From Anaeramoeba ignava (Eukaryota > Metamonada > Anaeramoebidae): a stretch of 59,773 nt of DNA. The notes under the pieces were generated by a model that saw only the letters and a program-made list of their open reading frames with translations, made no database searches and was not told the origin of the DNA. Positions 1 through 9,645 of the stretch are shown here, in pieces. A program made the position numbers and the translations under genes. Where the stretch lies: NCBI GenBank assembly GCA_028826165.1, contig JAPDFW010000035.1:1-59773 (forward strand), written 5' to 3'. Numbering within the stretch: position 1 is the first letter of the stretch; the number at the start of each line of letters is the position of its first letter.

Positions 1-235
1 TTTGCTCTGAAATTCTTTCACTTAAATATTCTATTGCTTTTCCATTTTTAAAAAGGAAAATTGTTGCGAAATTGGTTACTAATGAAATTTGTTTAATTTG
101 TTTTTCATTTTCATTTTCATTTTCATTTTCATTTTCATTTTCAAATTTAAATTGAATTGGTTTTGTTATTTTATCTGGTTCATTTTTGAAAAGTTTTGGA
201 TGTTCATCAAAACCAAAAAATAAGCAATCATTCAT
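1..235 (-). CDS. RCC1-BTB paralogue A, N-terminal part only (cut by window edge)
   Basis: Reading down from the CAT at 233-235 gives about 78 residues that begin MNDCLFFG and continue through the invariant KPIQFKFE, an EN dipeptide run, KQIKQIS and FKNGKAIEYL. These are the first propeller blade of the array family described under copy C. The frame is open to base 1, so the rest lies outside the window. The EN run near residue 35 is longer than in most copies. Start context matches the family leader: the ATG follows TTTTCAAAA. The MNDCLFFG opening is shared with copies D, I and J, whereas B, C, E, F, G and H open MNEI. Nothing in the visible part is broken. Confidence 0.8.
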   Translation of the reverse strand, partial: MNDCLFFGFDEHPKLFKNEPDKITKPIQFKFENENENENENENEKQIKQISLVTNFATIFLFKNGKAIEYLSERISEQ

Positions 236-261
236 TTTTGAAAATGAAAAAATAAAAAAAT

Positions 262-1342
262 GAAAAAAATAATTTTTGAATTTTAATTTTAATTTTAATT
301 TTAATTTTAATTTTAATTTTAATTTTAATTTTAATTTTAATTTTAATTTTAATTTTAATTTTGATTTTAATTTTAATTTTAATTTTAATTTTGATTTTAA
401 TTTTGAATTTTAATTTTAATTTTAATTTTAATTTTAATTTTAATTTTAATTTTAAATTTTAAAATTTTAATTTTGATTTTGATTTTGATTTTTGATTTTA
501 ATTTTGATTTTGAATTTAATTTTAATTTTGATTTTGATTTTAATTTTAATTTTAATTTTGATTTTGATTTTAATTTTAATTTTATTTTTAATTTTGATTT
601 TGATTTTAATTTTAATTTTTAATTTTAATTTTATTATAATTTTAATTTTAATTTTAATTTGATTTATTTTTAATTTTAATTTTATTTTTAATTTTGATTT
701 TAATTTTAATTTTGAATTTTATTTTTAATTTTAATTTTAATTTTAATTTTAAATTTTGATTTTGATTTTAATTTTTAATTTAAATTTTAATTTTAATTTT
801 AATTTTAATTTTAATTTTAATTTTAATTTTTTAATTTTAATTTTAATTTTAATTTTGATTTTAATTTTAAATTTTAATTTTAATTTTAAATTTTAAATTT
901 TGATTTTGATTTTAATTTAAATTTTAATTTTAATTTTAATTTTAATTTTAATTTTAATTTTGATTTTGATTTTAATTTTAATTTTAATTTTAATTTTAAT
1001 TTTAATTTTAATTTTAATTTTTATTTTTAATTTTAATTTTAATTTTAATTTTAATTTTAATTTTGATTTTGATTTTGATTTTAATTTTGATTTTGATTTT
1101 GATTTTAATTTTAATTTTAATTTTAATTTTGATTTTGATTTTAATTTTGATTTTAATTTTGATTTTGATTTTTGATTTTAATTTTAATTTTAATTTTAAT
1201 TTTAATTTTGATTTTAATTTTAATTTTAATTTTAATTTTTGATTTTTAATTTTAATTTTAATTTTAATTTTAATTTTAATTTTAATTTTAATTTTAATTT
1301 TAATTTTGATTTTTAATTTTAATTTTAATTTTAATTTTGATT
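262..1342. repeat. (AATTTT)n hexanucleotide array between copies A and B
   Basis: About 1.1 kb is built almost only from AATTTT units with GATTTT variants and scattered one- or two-base slips. It runs from the leader of copy A to the last codons of copy B, whose NNQN-stop is itself written in the repeat. The IL/NF dipeptide reading frame at 960-1175 is an artefact of the hexamer. Confidence 0.95.
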
Positions 1343-3092
1343 ATTAAATTTGTTAATTAATAAATCAAATAAATTTGGATTTGTTTGATTTAATTGAAAA
1401 TAATCAATTCCTCTTTCTAATTCTTGAATAATTTCTTGTGTAATTTGAATTTCATCTTTAATTTGATTTGAATAAATCCAATATTCAAATATTTGAAATG
1501 ATTTATTACTTAATTCACTATAATCTGTAACTTTATTAGATTTATCATTTGTTACAGATAAAAACATTCCTCGATATAATTCACTTCTCATTATTAATAT
1601 TAATTTAGGAAATTTATATTGTTTTTCTTTTCTTTCAATTATAAAATCTTTTTCATTTTCATTTTCATTTAAATAAATTCTTTTCATTGTTTCTTCAATT
1701 TTTTCATTTAAATTTATAATTTCTTTAATTTCAGAATATAATTTTGGATTTATTTTGGAATTGTTTGAATAAATCATTTCAAATATTTGATTTGATTCTT
1801 TAATTGATTTTTGAAATAATTTCTTGAAGTTTTTCAATTTGATTTTCATTTTGATTTTGATTTAATCTATATTTCAATATTAATTTATGAGCTTCAATTA
1901 TTTCTCCATTTTCTGTTTTAAATGAAATATCACAAAATTCTTTTCTTTCAAATAATTTTATCAAATCTTCTTCAAGATTGGAAAAAGAAAGGAGAATAAT
2001 AAAGAAATGATTTGTTATATCCACAAGAAATATGATAATTAGAAATATCTTCATTAAATCTTAATTTAGGAAGTTCAATTTGAATTGGAATTGATTTATC
2101 ATTTGTATCTTCAGTTCTTAATTGACCATATCTATTACTTCCAAATCCAATTAGTTTTGAATTAGAAGTTAAAATCAAAGTATGAGAATGTCCAACAGAA
2201 AAATCAAGAATATTATCATTTTCAAATAAAGATGATTTGATTTCAGTAAATTCATAAGTATCATCTTCATTTTTGTCAAGTCCATTGAATATATAATCTC
2301 CACATGAATAAAGTTTTCTTTTTGGATTTTCATTTTGATCTTCTTCAATCAACATTATTGAATGATTAAATCCACATTGAATATCAATTATTTTGCCTTT
2401 TGGAATATTTTGGATTTTGGTTAATTTTTGGATTTTTTCTTCTTTTCTTGATTCTCCTAATCCAACTTGGCCATGGTAATTGAATCCGCATCCAAATAAT
2501 TCTTGATTTGAATTTAAAAGAAAAACACAATCAGAACAATTTCCTGAAAATATTTTAGAAACATTTTTCATCATTAAAATTGGTTTTTCTGTTTTTTTAA
2601 GTGTTTCAGAATCAAAACCAAGTTGACCATATGATTTGAACCAATTCCATAAACATTTTGATTTGAAGTTAATAAGTAAATTGAATATCCAGAAACAATA
2701 TCTTGAATTATTCTATCATTTTTATCTTCAATTAATGATGAAATATTGATAAATTCTTTTGTATTATTTGGATTAATATTTCTTCCTTTGGCAAATACAT
2801 TTCCTTCTTTTGTTAAAATAGCTTCATTTTCAAAACCAACAGATACTTTTTGAATATTTTCTTCAATTTGGATTTTTGAAGGATTTTCATTTGAATTATT
2901 TTCATTTAAATATTCTATTGCTTTTCCATTTTTAAAAAGGAAAATTGTTGAAAAATAACCTGATGAAATTTGTTTAATTTGTTTTTCATTTTCATTTTCA
3001 AATTTAAATTGAATTGATTTTTTTATTGAATTTTGTTTATTTTTGAAAAGTTTTGGGAATAGATTTAAACCAAAAAATATAATTTCATTCAT
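1331..3092 (-). pseudogene. RCC1-BTB paralogue B, broken by three frameshifts
   Basis: The whole family protein can be followed from MNEIIFFGLN at 3092 to NNQN-stop at 1331, but in four pieces. Against intact copies there is a one-base loss near 2628, where GTTGACCAAATTGATTTG has become GTTGACCATATGATTTG. There is an eight-base loss in the SPFLSSFSN linker near 1985, and a two-base loss in the T7 run near 1808 (the KKS codons before the second BTB). All other blades and both BTB parts are well preserved, so inactivation is recent, or some of the homopolymer changes are sequence errors. Variable blade residues differ from its neighbour C (for example FNHS against LFHS after DIQCG), so it is not a simple recent copy of C. 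Confidence 0.85.
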
Positions 3093-3112
3093 TTTTGAAA
3101 AGAAAAAAATGA

Positions 3113-3206
3113 AAAAAATAATTTTGAATTTTAATTTTAATTTTAATTTTAATTTTGATTTTAATTTTAATTTTGATTTTGATTTTAATTTTAATTTTAA
3201 TTTTTA
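3113..3206. repeat. Short (AATTTT)n spacer between copies B and C
   Basis: About 90 bases of AATTTT/GATTTT units separate the leader of copy B from the last codons of copy C. It is one of the two shortest spacers in the array and has the same composition and position as the others. Confidence 0.9.
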
Positions 3207-4972
3207 AATTTGTTAATTAATAAATCAAATAAATTTGGATTTGTTTGATTTAATTGAAAATAATCAATTCCTCTTTCTAATTCTTGAATAATTTCTTGTG
3301 TAATTTGAATTTCATCTTTAATTTGATTTGAATAAATCCAATATTCAAATATTTGAAATGATTTATTACTTAATTCACTATAATCTGTAACTTTATTAGA
3401 TTTATCTTCAGTTACAGATAAAAACATTCCTCGATATAATTCACTTCTCATTATTAATATTAATTTTGGAAATTTATATTGTTTTTCTTTTCTTTCAATT
3501 ATAAAATCTTTTTCATTTTCATTTTCATTTAAATAAATTCTTTTCATTGTTTCTTCAATTTTTTCATTTGAATTTATAATTTCTTTAATTTCAGAATATA
3601 ATTTTGGATTTATAATTCTGTTTGAATAAATCATTTCAAATATTTGATTTGATTCTTTAATTGATTTTTTTGAAATAATTTCTTGAAGTTTTTCAATTTC
3701 ATTTTCATTTTCATCTTGATTTAATCTATATTTCAATATTAATTTATGAGCTTCAATTATTTCTCCATTTTTGGTTTTAAATGAAATATCACAAAATTCT
3801 TTTCTTTCAAATAATTTTATCAAATCTTCTTCAAGATTGGAAAAAGAAGAAAGAAAAGGAGAATAATAAAGAAATGATTTTCGATATCCACAAGAAATAT
3901 GATAATTATAAATTTCTTCATTAAATCTTAATTTAGGAAGTTCAATTTGAATTGGAATTGATTGGTTATTCGTATCTCTAGTTCCTAATTGATAATATTG
4001 ATTTAATCCAAATCCAATTAATTTTGAATTGGATGTTAAAATCAAAGTATGATCTCTTCCAACAGAAAAATCAAGAATAATATTATCATTTTCAAATAAA
4101 GATGATTTGATTTCAGTAAATTCATAAGTATCTTCATCTTCATTTTTGCCAAGTCCATTGTATCCAGAGCCTCCACATGAATAAAGTTTTCTTTTTGGAT
4201 TTTCATTTTCATTTTCAATCAACATTATTGAATGAAATAATCCACATTGAATATCAATTATTTTGCCTTTTGGAATATTTTGGATTTTGGTTAATTTATT
4301 AATTCGAATTTCTTTTGTTGATTTTCCTAATCCAAGTTGACCATGATTATTCCATCCACATCCAAATAATTCTTGATTTGAATTTAAAAGAAAAATATGA
4401 TATGAGATGATTCCTGAAAATATTTTAGAAACATTTTTCATCATTAAAATTGGTTTTTCTGTTTTTGGAAGTGTTTCAGAATCAAAACCAAGTTGACAAT
4501 TTTCATTTGAACCAATTCCATAAAAATTTTGATTTGAAGTTAATAAGTAAATTGATTGAGCAGAACAACCGATATCTTCAATTATTCTATCATTTTTATC
4601 TTCAATTAATGATGAAATATTGATAAATTCTTTTCGATTATTTGGATTAATATTTCTTCCTTTTGCAAATACATTTCCTTCTTTTGTTAAAATAGCTTTA
4701 TTTTGATAACTAACAGTTACTTTTTGAATATTTTCTTCAATTTGGATTTTTTCAGGATTTTGTTTTGAATCATTTTCACTTAAATATTCTATTGCTTTTC
4801 CATTTTCAAAAAGGAAAATTGCTCCAGAATAACTTGTTGAAATTTGTTTAATTTGTTTTTCATTTTCATTTTCATTTTCAAATTTAAATTGAATTGGTTT
4901 TGTTATTTCATTTGGTTTATTTTTGAAAAGTTTTGGGAATAGATTTAAACCAAAAAATATAATTTCATTCAT
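3197..4972 (-). CDS. RCC1 seven-bladed propeller with tandem BTB domains, paralogue C (intact)
   Basis: Single-exon 591-residue protein, used as reference for the array. Residues from about 1 to 375 carry RCC1-type blades, recognisable by NxGQLG-like turns (GSNENCQLGF, GCGWNNHGQLGLG, GLNQYYQLGT) each preceded by a [SC]G-x-x-[HY]-[ST] strand. A short linker SSFSNLEEDL leads into a first, incomplete BTB (RKEFCDISFK...AHKLIL, about 390-440). A second BTB core follows (DFIIERKEKQYKF, LILIMRSELYRGMF, DYSELSNKSF, about 495-590). BTB proteins commonly act as substrate adaptors for cullin-3 ligases, and RCC1 propellers are protein-binding platforms; the specific partner is unknown. The start is the MNEIIFFG codon, just after the conserved TTTTCAAAA leader. 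EN/NE dipeptide runs coded by GAAAAT hexamers sit at four fixed places. It has no signal peptide or membrane segment. Confidence 0.85.
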   Translation of the reverse strand: MNEIIFFGLNLFPKLFKNKPNEITKPIQFKFENENENEKQIKQISTSYSGAIFLFENGKAIEYLSENDSKQNPEKIQIEENIQKVTVSYQNKAILTKEGNVFAKGRNINPNNRKEFINISSLIEDKNDRIIEDIGCSAQSIYLLTSNQNFYGIGSNENCQLGFDSETLPKTEKPILMMKNVSKIFSGIISYHIFLLNSNQELFGCGWNNHGQLGLGKSTKEIRINKLTKIQNIPKGKIIDIQCGLFHSIMLIENENENPKRKLYSCGGSGYNGLGKNEDEDTYEFTEIKSSLFENDNIILDFSVGRDHTLILTSNSKLIGFGLNQYYQLGTRDTNNQSIPIQIELPKLRFNEEIYNYHISCGYRKSFLYYSPFLSSFSNLEEDLIKLFERKEFCDISFKTKNGEIIEAHKLILKYRLNQDENENEIEKLQEIISKKSIKESNQIFEMIYSNRIINPKLYSEIKEIINSNEKIEETMKRIYLNENENEKDFIIERKEKQYKFPKLILIMRSELYRGMFLSVTEDKSNKVTDYSELSNKSFQIFEYWIYSNQIKDEIQITQEIIQELERGIDYFQLNQTNPNLFDLLINKFKN

Positions 4973-5000
4973 TTTTGAAAAGAAAAAAAATGAAAAAATG
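4973..5000 (-). promoter_or_regulatory. Conserved T-rich leader just upstream of an array start codon
   Basis: Read on the gene strand, this is T-rich with a CATTTTTT element and ends CTTTTCAAAA directly at the ATG. The same leader is found before the start of A, B, D, E and F (minus) and I and J (plus), and in slightly altered form before G and H. Such conservation next to diverging sequence suggests a core promoter or initiation context, but carry-along by duplication would look the same. Confidence 0.5.
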
Positions 5001-5645
5001 ATTTTTGAATTTTTAATTTTAATTTTAATTTTAATTATAATTTTGATTTTAATTTTAATTTTGATTTTAATTTTAATTTTAATTTTAATTTTAATTTTAA
5101 TTTTAATTTTAATTTTAATTTTAATTTTAATTTTAATTTTAATTTTAATTTTAATTTTAATTTTAATTTTAATTTTAATTTTAATTTTAATTTTAATTTT
5201 AATTTTAATTTTAATTTTAATTTTGATTTTAATTTTGATTTTAATTTTTATTTTAATTTTAATTTTAATTTTAATTTTGATTTTAATTTTAATTTAAATT
5301 TTAATTTTAATTTTAATTTTAATTTTGATTTTAATTTTTAATTATAATTTTAATTTTGAATTTAATTTTAATTTTAATTTTAATTTTAATTTTGATTTTA
5401 ATTTTGATTTTAATTTTAATTTTTAATTTTAATTTTAATTTTAATTTTAATTTTTAATTTTAATTTTAATTTTGAATTTAATTTTAATTTTAATTTTAAT
5501 TTTAATTTTAATTTTAATTTTAATTTTAATTTTAATTTTAATTTTAATTTTTAATTTTAATTTTTAATTTTGATTTTAATTTTAATTTTGAATTTGATTT
5601 TGATTTTAATTTTAGTTTTTAATTTTAATTTTGATTTTATTTTTG
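5000..5645. repeat. (AATTTT)n array between copies C and D
   Basis: About 640 bases of AATTTT units, including a nearly pure run around 5060-5220. An apparent 124-residue poly-IL frame on the plus strand here starts in the N-terminal codons of copy C read backwards and is not a gene. Confidence 0.95.
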
Positions 5646-7406
5646 ATTATTAAATTTGTTAATTAATAAATCAAATAAATTTGGATATGTTTGATTTAAT
5701 TGAAAATAATCAATTCCTGTTTCTAATTCATCAATTGTTTCTTTTGTAATTTGAATTTCATCTTTAATTTGATTTGAATAAATCCAATATTCAAATATTT
5801 GAAATGATTTATTACTTAATTCACTATAATCTGTAACTTTATTAGATTTATCTTCAGTTACAGATAAAAACATTCCTCGATATAATTCACTTCTCATTAT
5901 TAATATTAATTTAGGAAATTTATATTGTTTTTCTTTTCTTTCAATTATAAAATCTTTTTCATTTTCATTTTCATTTTCATTTAAATAAATTCTTTTCATT
6001 GTTTCTTCAATTTTTTCATTTGAATTTATAATTTCTTTAATTTCAGAATATAATTTTGGATTTATTTTGGAATTATTTGAATAAATCATTTCAAATATTT
6101 GATTTGATTCTTTAATTGATTTTTTTGAAATAATTTCTTGAAGTTTTTCAATTTGATTTTCATTTTGATTTAATCTATATTTCAATATTAATTTATGAGC
6201 TTCAATTATTTCTCCATTTTCGGTTTTAAATGAAATATCACAAAATTCTTTTCTTTCAAATAATTTTATCAAATCTTCTTCAAGATTGGAAAAAGAAGAA
6301 AGAAAAGGAGAATAATAAATAAATGATTTTTGATATCCACAAGAAATATGATAATTAGAAATATTTTCATTAAATCTTAATTTAGGAAGTTCAATTTGAA
6401 TTGGAATTAATTTATCATCTGTATTTTCAGTTCCTAATTGACCATATCTGTTATTTCCAAATCCTATTAATTTTGGTTTGGATGTTAAAATCAAAGTATG
6501 ATAACTTCCAACAGAAAAATCAAGAATAATATCATCATTTTCAAATAAAGATGATTTAATTTCAATAAATTCATAAGCATTTCCATTTTTGTCAAGTCCA
6601 TTAGATTGATAAGCTCCACATGAATAAAGTTTTCTTTTTGGATTTTCATTTTCATTTTCAATTAACATTATTGAATGAAATAATCCACATTGAATATCAA
6701 TTATTTTACCTTTTGGAATATTTTGGATTTGGGTTAATTTATTAATTTGAAATTCTTTTGTTGATTTTCCTAATCCAAGTTGACCATGATTATTCCATCC
6801 ACATCCAAATAATTCTTGATTTGAATTTAAAAGAAAAATATGATATGAGATGATTCCTGAAAATATTTTAGAAACATTTTTCATCATTAAAATTGGTTTT
6901 TCTGTTTTTTGAAGTGTTTCAGAATCAAAACCAAGTTGACAATTTCTATTTGAACCAATTCCATAAACATTTTGATTTGAAGTTAATAAGTAAATTGATT
7001 GAGCAGAACAACCGATATCTTGAATTATTCTATCATTTGTATCTTCAATTAATGATGAAATATTGATAAATTCTTTTGAATTATTTGGATTAATATTTCT
7101 TCCTTTGGCAAATACATTTCCTTCTATTGTTAAAATAGCTTTATTTTGATAACTAACAGTTACTTTTTGAATATTTTCAATTTGAATTTCTTTAGGATTT
7201 TGTTTTGAATTATTTTCATTTAAATATTCTATTGCTTTTCCATTTTCAAAAAGGAAAATTGCTCCAGAATAACTTGTTGAAATTTGTTTAATTTGTTTTT
7301 CATTTTCATTTTCAAATTTAAATTGAATTGGTTTTGTTATCTCATTTGGTTCATTTTTGAAAAGTTTTGGTTTTTCATTTAAACCAAAAAATAAGCAATC
7401 ATTCAT
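5637..7406 (-). CDS. RCC1-BTB paralogue D (intact)
   Basis: 589 residues in one exon, with the same domain order as copy C and closest to it in the middle blades: IISYH after IFSG, LFHS after DIQCG and GCGWNNHGQLGLG are identical in the two. The N-terminus is of the MNDCLFFG class. It differs in the late blades (AYQSNGLDK, SYHT after SVG, GNNRYGQLGT) and near the C-terminus, where ELETGIDYF replaces ELERGIDYF and NQTYPN replaces NQTNPN. The mixture of identical and different blades suggests exchange of segments between paralogues. The start follows the conserved leader and the stop lies in the flanking hexamer tract. Confidence 0.85.
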   Translation of the reverse strand: MNDCLFFGLNEKPKLFKNEPNEITKPIQFKFENENEKQIKQISTSYSGAIFLFENGKAIEYLNENNSKQNPKEIQIENIQKVTVSYQNKAILTIEGNVFAKGRNINPNNSKEFINISSLIEDTNDRIIQDIGCSAQSIYLLTSNQNVYGIGSNRNCQLGFDSETLQKTEKPILMMKNVSKIFSGIISYHIFLLNSNQELFGCGWNNHGQLGLGKSTKEFQINKLTQIQNIPKGKIIDIQCGLFHSIMLIENENENPKRKLYSCGAYQSNGLDKNGNAYEFIEIKSSLFENDDIILDFSVGSYHTLILTSKPKLIGFGNNRYGQLGTENTDDKLIPIQIELPKLRFNENISNYHISCGYQKSFIYYSPFLSSFSNLEEDLIKLFERKEFCDISFKTENGEIIEAHKLILKYRLNQNENQIEKLQEIISKKSIKESNQIFEMIYSNNSKINPKLYSEIKEIINSNEKIEETMKRIYLNENENENEKDFIIERKEKQYKFPKLILIMRSELYRGMFLSVTEDKSNKVTDYSELSNKSFQIFEYWIYSNQIKDEIQITKETIDELETGIDYFQLNQTYPNLFDLLINKFNNQK

Positions 7407-7436
7407 TTTTGAAAAGTAAAAAAATGAAAAAAATAA

Positions 7437-7643
7437 TTTTGGATTTTAATTTTAATTTTGATTTTAATTTTGATTTTAATTTTAATTTTGATTTTAATTT
7501 TGATTTTAATTTTAATTTTGATTTTAATTTTAATTTTGATTTTAATTTTAATTTTAATTTTAATTTTAATTTTTAATTTTAATTTTAATTTTAATTTTAA
7601 TTTTAATTTTGATTTTAATTTTAATTTTAATTTTAATTTTGAT
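7437..7643. repeat. (AATTTT/GATTTT)n spacer between copies D and E
   Basis: About 200 bases of hexamer units with a regular alternation of AATTTT and GATTTT over 7450-7550. It carries two overlapping artefactual dipeptide frames. Confidence 0.9.
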
Positions 7644-9435
7644 TATTAAATTTGTTAATTAATAAATCAAATAAATTTGGATTTGTTTGATTTAATTGAA
7701 AATAATCAATTCCTCTTTCTAATTCTTGAATAATTTCTTGTGTAATTTGAATTTCATCTTTAATTTGATTTGAATAAATCCAATATTCAAATATTTGAAA
7801 TGATTTATTACTTAATTCACTATAATCTGTAACTTTATTAGATTTATCTTCTGTTACAGATAAAAACATTCCTCGATATAATTCACTTCTCATTATTAAT
7901 ATTAATTTTGGAAATTTATATTGTTTTTCTTTTCTTTCAATTATAAAATCTTTTTCATTTTCATTTTCATTTAAATAAATTCTTTTCATTGTTTCTTCAA
8001 TTTTTTCATTTGAATTTATAATTTCTTTAATTTCAGAATATAATTTTGGATTTATTTTGGAATTGTTTGAATAAATCATTTCAAATATTTGATTTGATTC
8101 TTTAATTGATTTTTTTGAAATAATTTCTTGAAGTTTTTCAATTTGATTTTCAATTTCAATTTGATTTAATCTATATTTCAATATTAATTTATGAGCTTCA
8201 ATTATTGAACCATTTTCTGTTTTAAATGAAATATCACAAAATTCTTTTCTTCTAAATAGTTTTATCAAATCTTCTTCAAGATTGGAAAAAGAAGAAAGAG
8301 AATAATAAAGAAATGATTTGTAATCACCACAAGAAACATGATAATTAGAAATATCTTCATTAAATCTTAATTTAGGAAGTTCAATTTGAATTGGAATTGA
8401 TTGATTATTTGTATCTCCAGTTCCTAATTGACCATGAGAATTATCTCCAAATCCAATTAATTTTGAATTAGAAGTTAAAATAAAAGTATGTTCAAACCCA
8501 ACAGAAAAATCAAGAATATCATCATTTTCAAATAAAGATGATTTGATTTCAGTAAATTCATAAGTATTTTCATCTTTGCCAAGTCCATTATATCGATGAT
8601 ATCCACATGAATAAAGTTTTCTTTTTGGATTTTCATTTTCATTTTCATTTTCATTTTCAATCAGCATTATTGAATGGAAATATCCACATTGAATATCAAT
8701 TATTTTACCTTTTGGAATATTTTGGATTTTGGTTAGATTTTGTATTGTTGCTTTTCCTAATTTTCTTGATTCTCCTAATCCAAGTTGACCATAAAAATTA
8801 TATCCACATTCAAATAATTCTTGATTTGAATTTAAAAGAAAAACAAAAGCTGAAGTATTTCCTGAAAATATTTTAGAAACATTTTTCATCATTAAAATTG
8901 GTTTTTCTGTTTTTTTAAGTGTTTCAGAATCAAAACCAAGTTGACAAAATTGATTTGAACCAATTCCATAAGCATTTTGATTTGAAGTTAATAAGTAAAT
9001 TGAACTATCTCCAGAAATAACATCTTCAATTATTCTATCATTTTTATCTTCAATTAATGATGAAATATTGATAAATTTATTTGGATTTTTTGGATTAATA
9101 TTTCTTCCTTTGGCAAATACATTTCCTTCTTTTGTTAAAATAGCTTCATTTCAACCAACAGTTACTTTTTGAATATTTTCTTCAATTTGGATTTTTTCAG
9201 GATTTTGATTTGAATCGTTTTCATTTAAATATTCTATTGCTTTTCCATTTTTAAAAAGGAAAATTGTTGAAAATAAACTTGATGAAATTTGTTTAATTTG
9301 TTTTTCATTTTCATTTTCATTTTCATTTTCATTTTGATTTTCAAATTTAAATTGAATTGGTTTTGTTATTGTATTTGATTCATTTTTGAAAAGAATTGGT
9401 TCTTGATTTGAACCAAAAAATAAAATTTCATTCAT
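7633..9435 (-). pseudogene. RCC1-BTB paralogue E, one in-frame TGA
   Basis: The entire family protein is present in one frame from MNEILFFGSN at 9435 to NNQN-stop at 7633, except for a TGA at 9151-9153. Other copies read GGT TTT GAA AAT GAA here. In E a three-base loss makes GGT TGA AAT GAA, so KVTVG is followed by a stop. Downstream the frame stays open for about 500 codons, including NEAILTKEGN, all remaining blades and both BTB parts. N-terminal sequence is almost identical to copy F, showing a recent shared origin. E could still give a product by readthrough or from the internal MMKNVSK start at 8892, but a young pseudogene is the simplest reading. Confidence 0.8.
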
Positions 9436-9465
9436 TTTTGAAAAGAAAAAAAATGAAAAAATGAT

Positions 9466-9645
9466 TTTGGAATTTTAATTTTAAATTTTAATTTTAATTT
9501 TGATTTTAATTTTAATTTTAATTTTGATTTTAATTTTAATTTTAATTTTAAATTTTAATTTTAATTTTAATTTTAATTTTAATTTTAATTTTAAATTTTA
9601 ATTTTGATTTTAATTTTAATTTTAATTTTAATTTTAATTTTGATT
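9466..9645. repeat. (AATTTT)n spacer between copies E and F
   Basis: About 180 bases of AATTTT units with a few seven-base slips, in the same place and of the same kind as the other array spacers. Confidence 0.9.

Noticed and set aside
262-1342. CRISPR-like array
   Set aside because: There are no unique spacers; the sequence is a simple hexamer repeat in eukaryotic DNA.
4923-5297. 124-residue plus-strand frame of IL repeats
   Set aside because: Starts in the antisense of copy C and continues through (AATTTT)n; a six-base unit stays open by chance.
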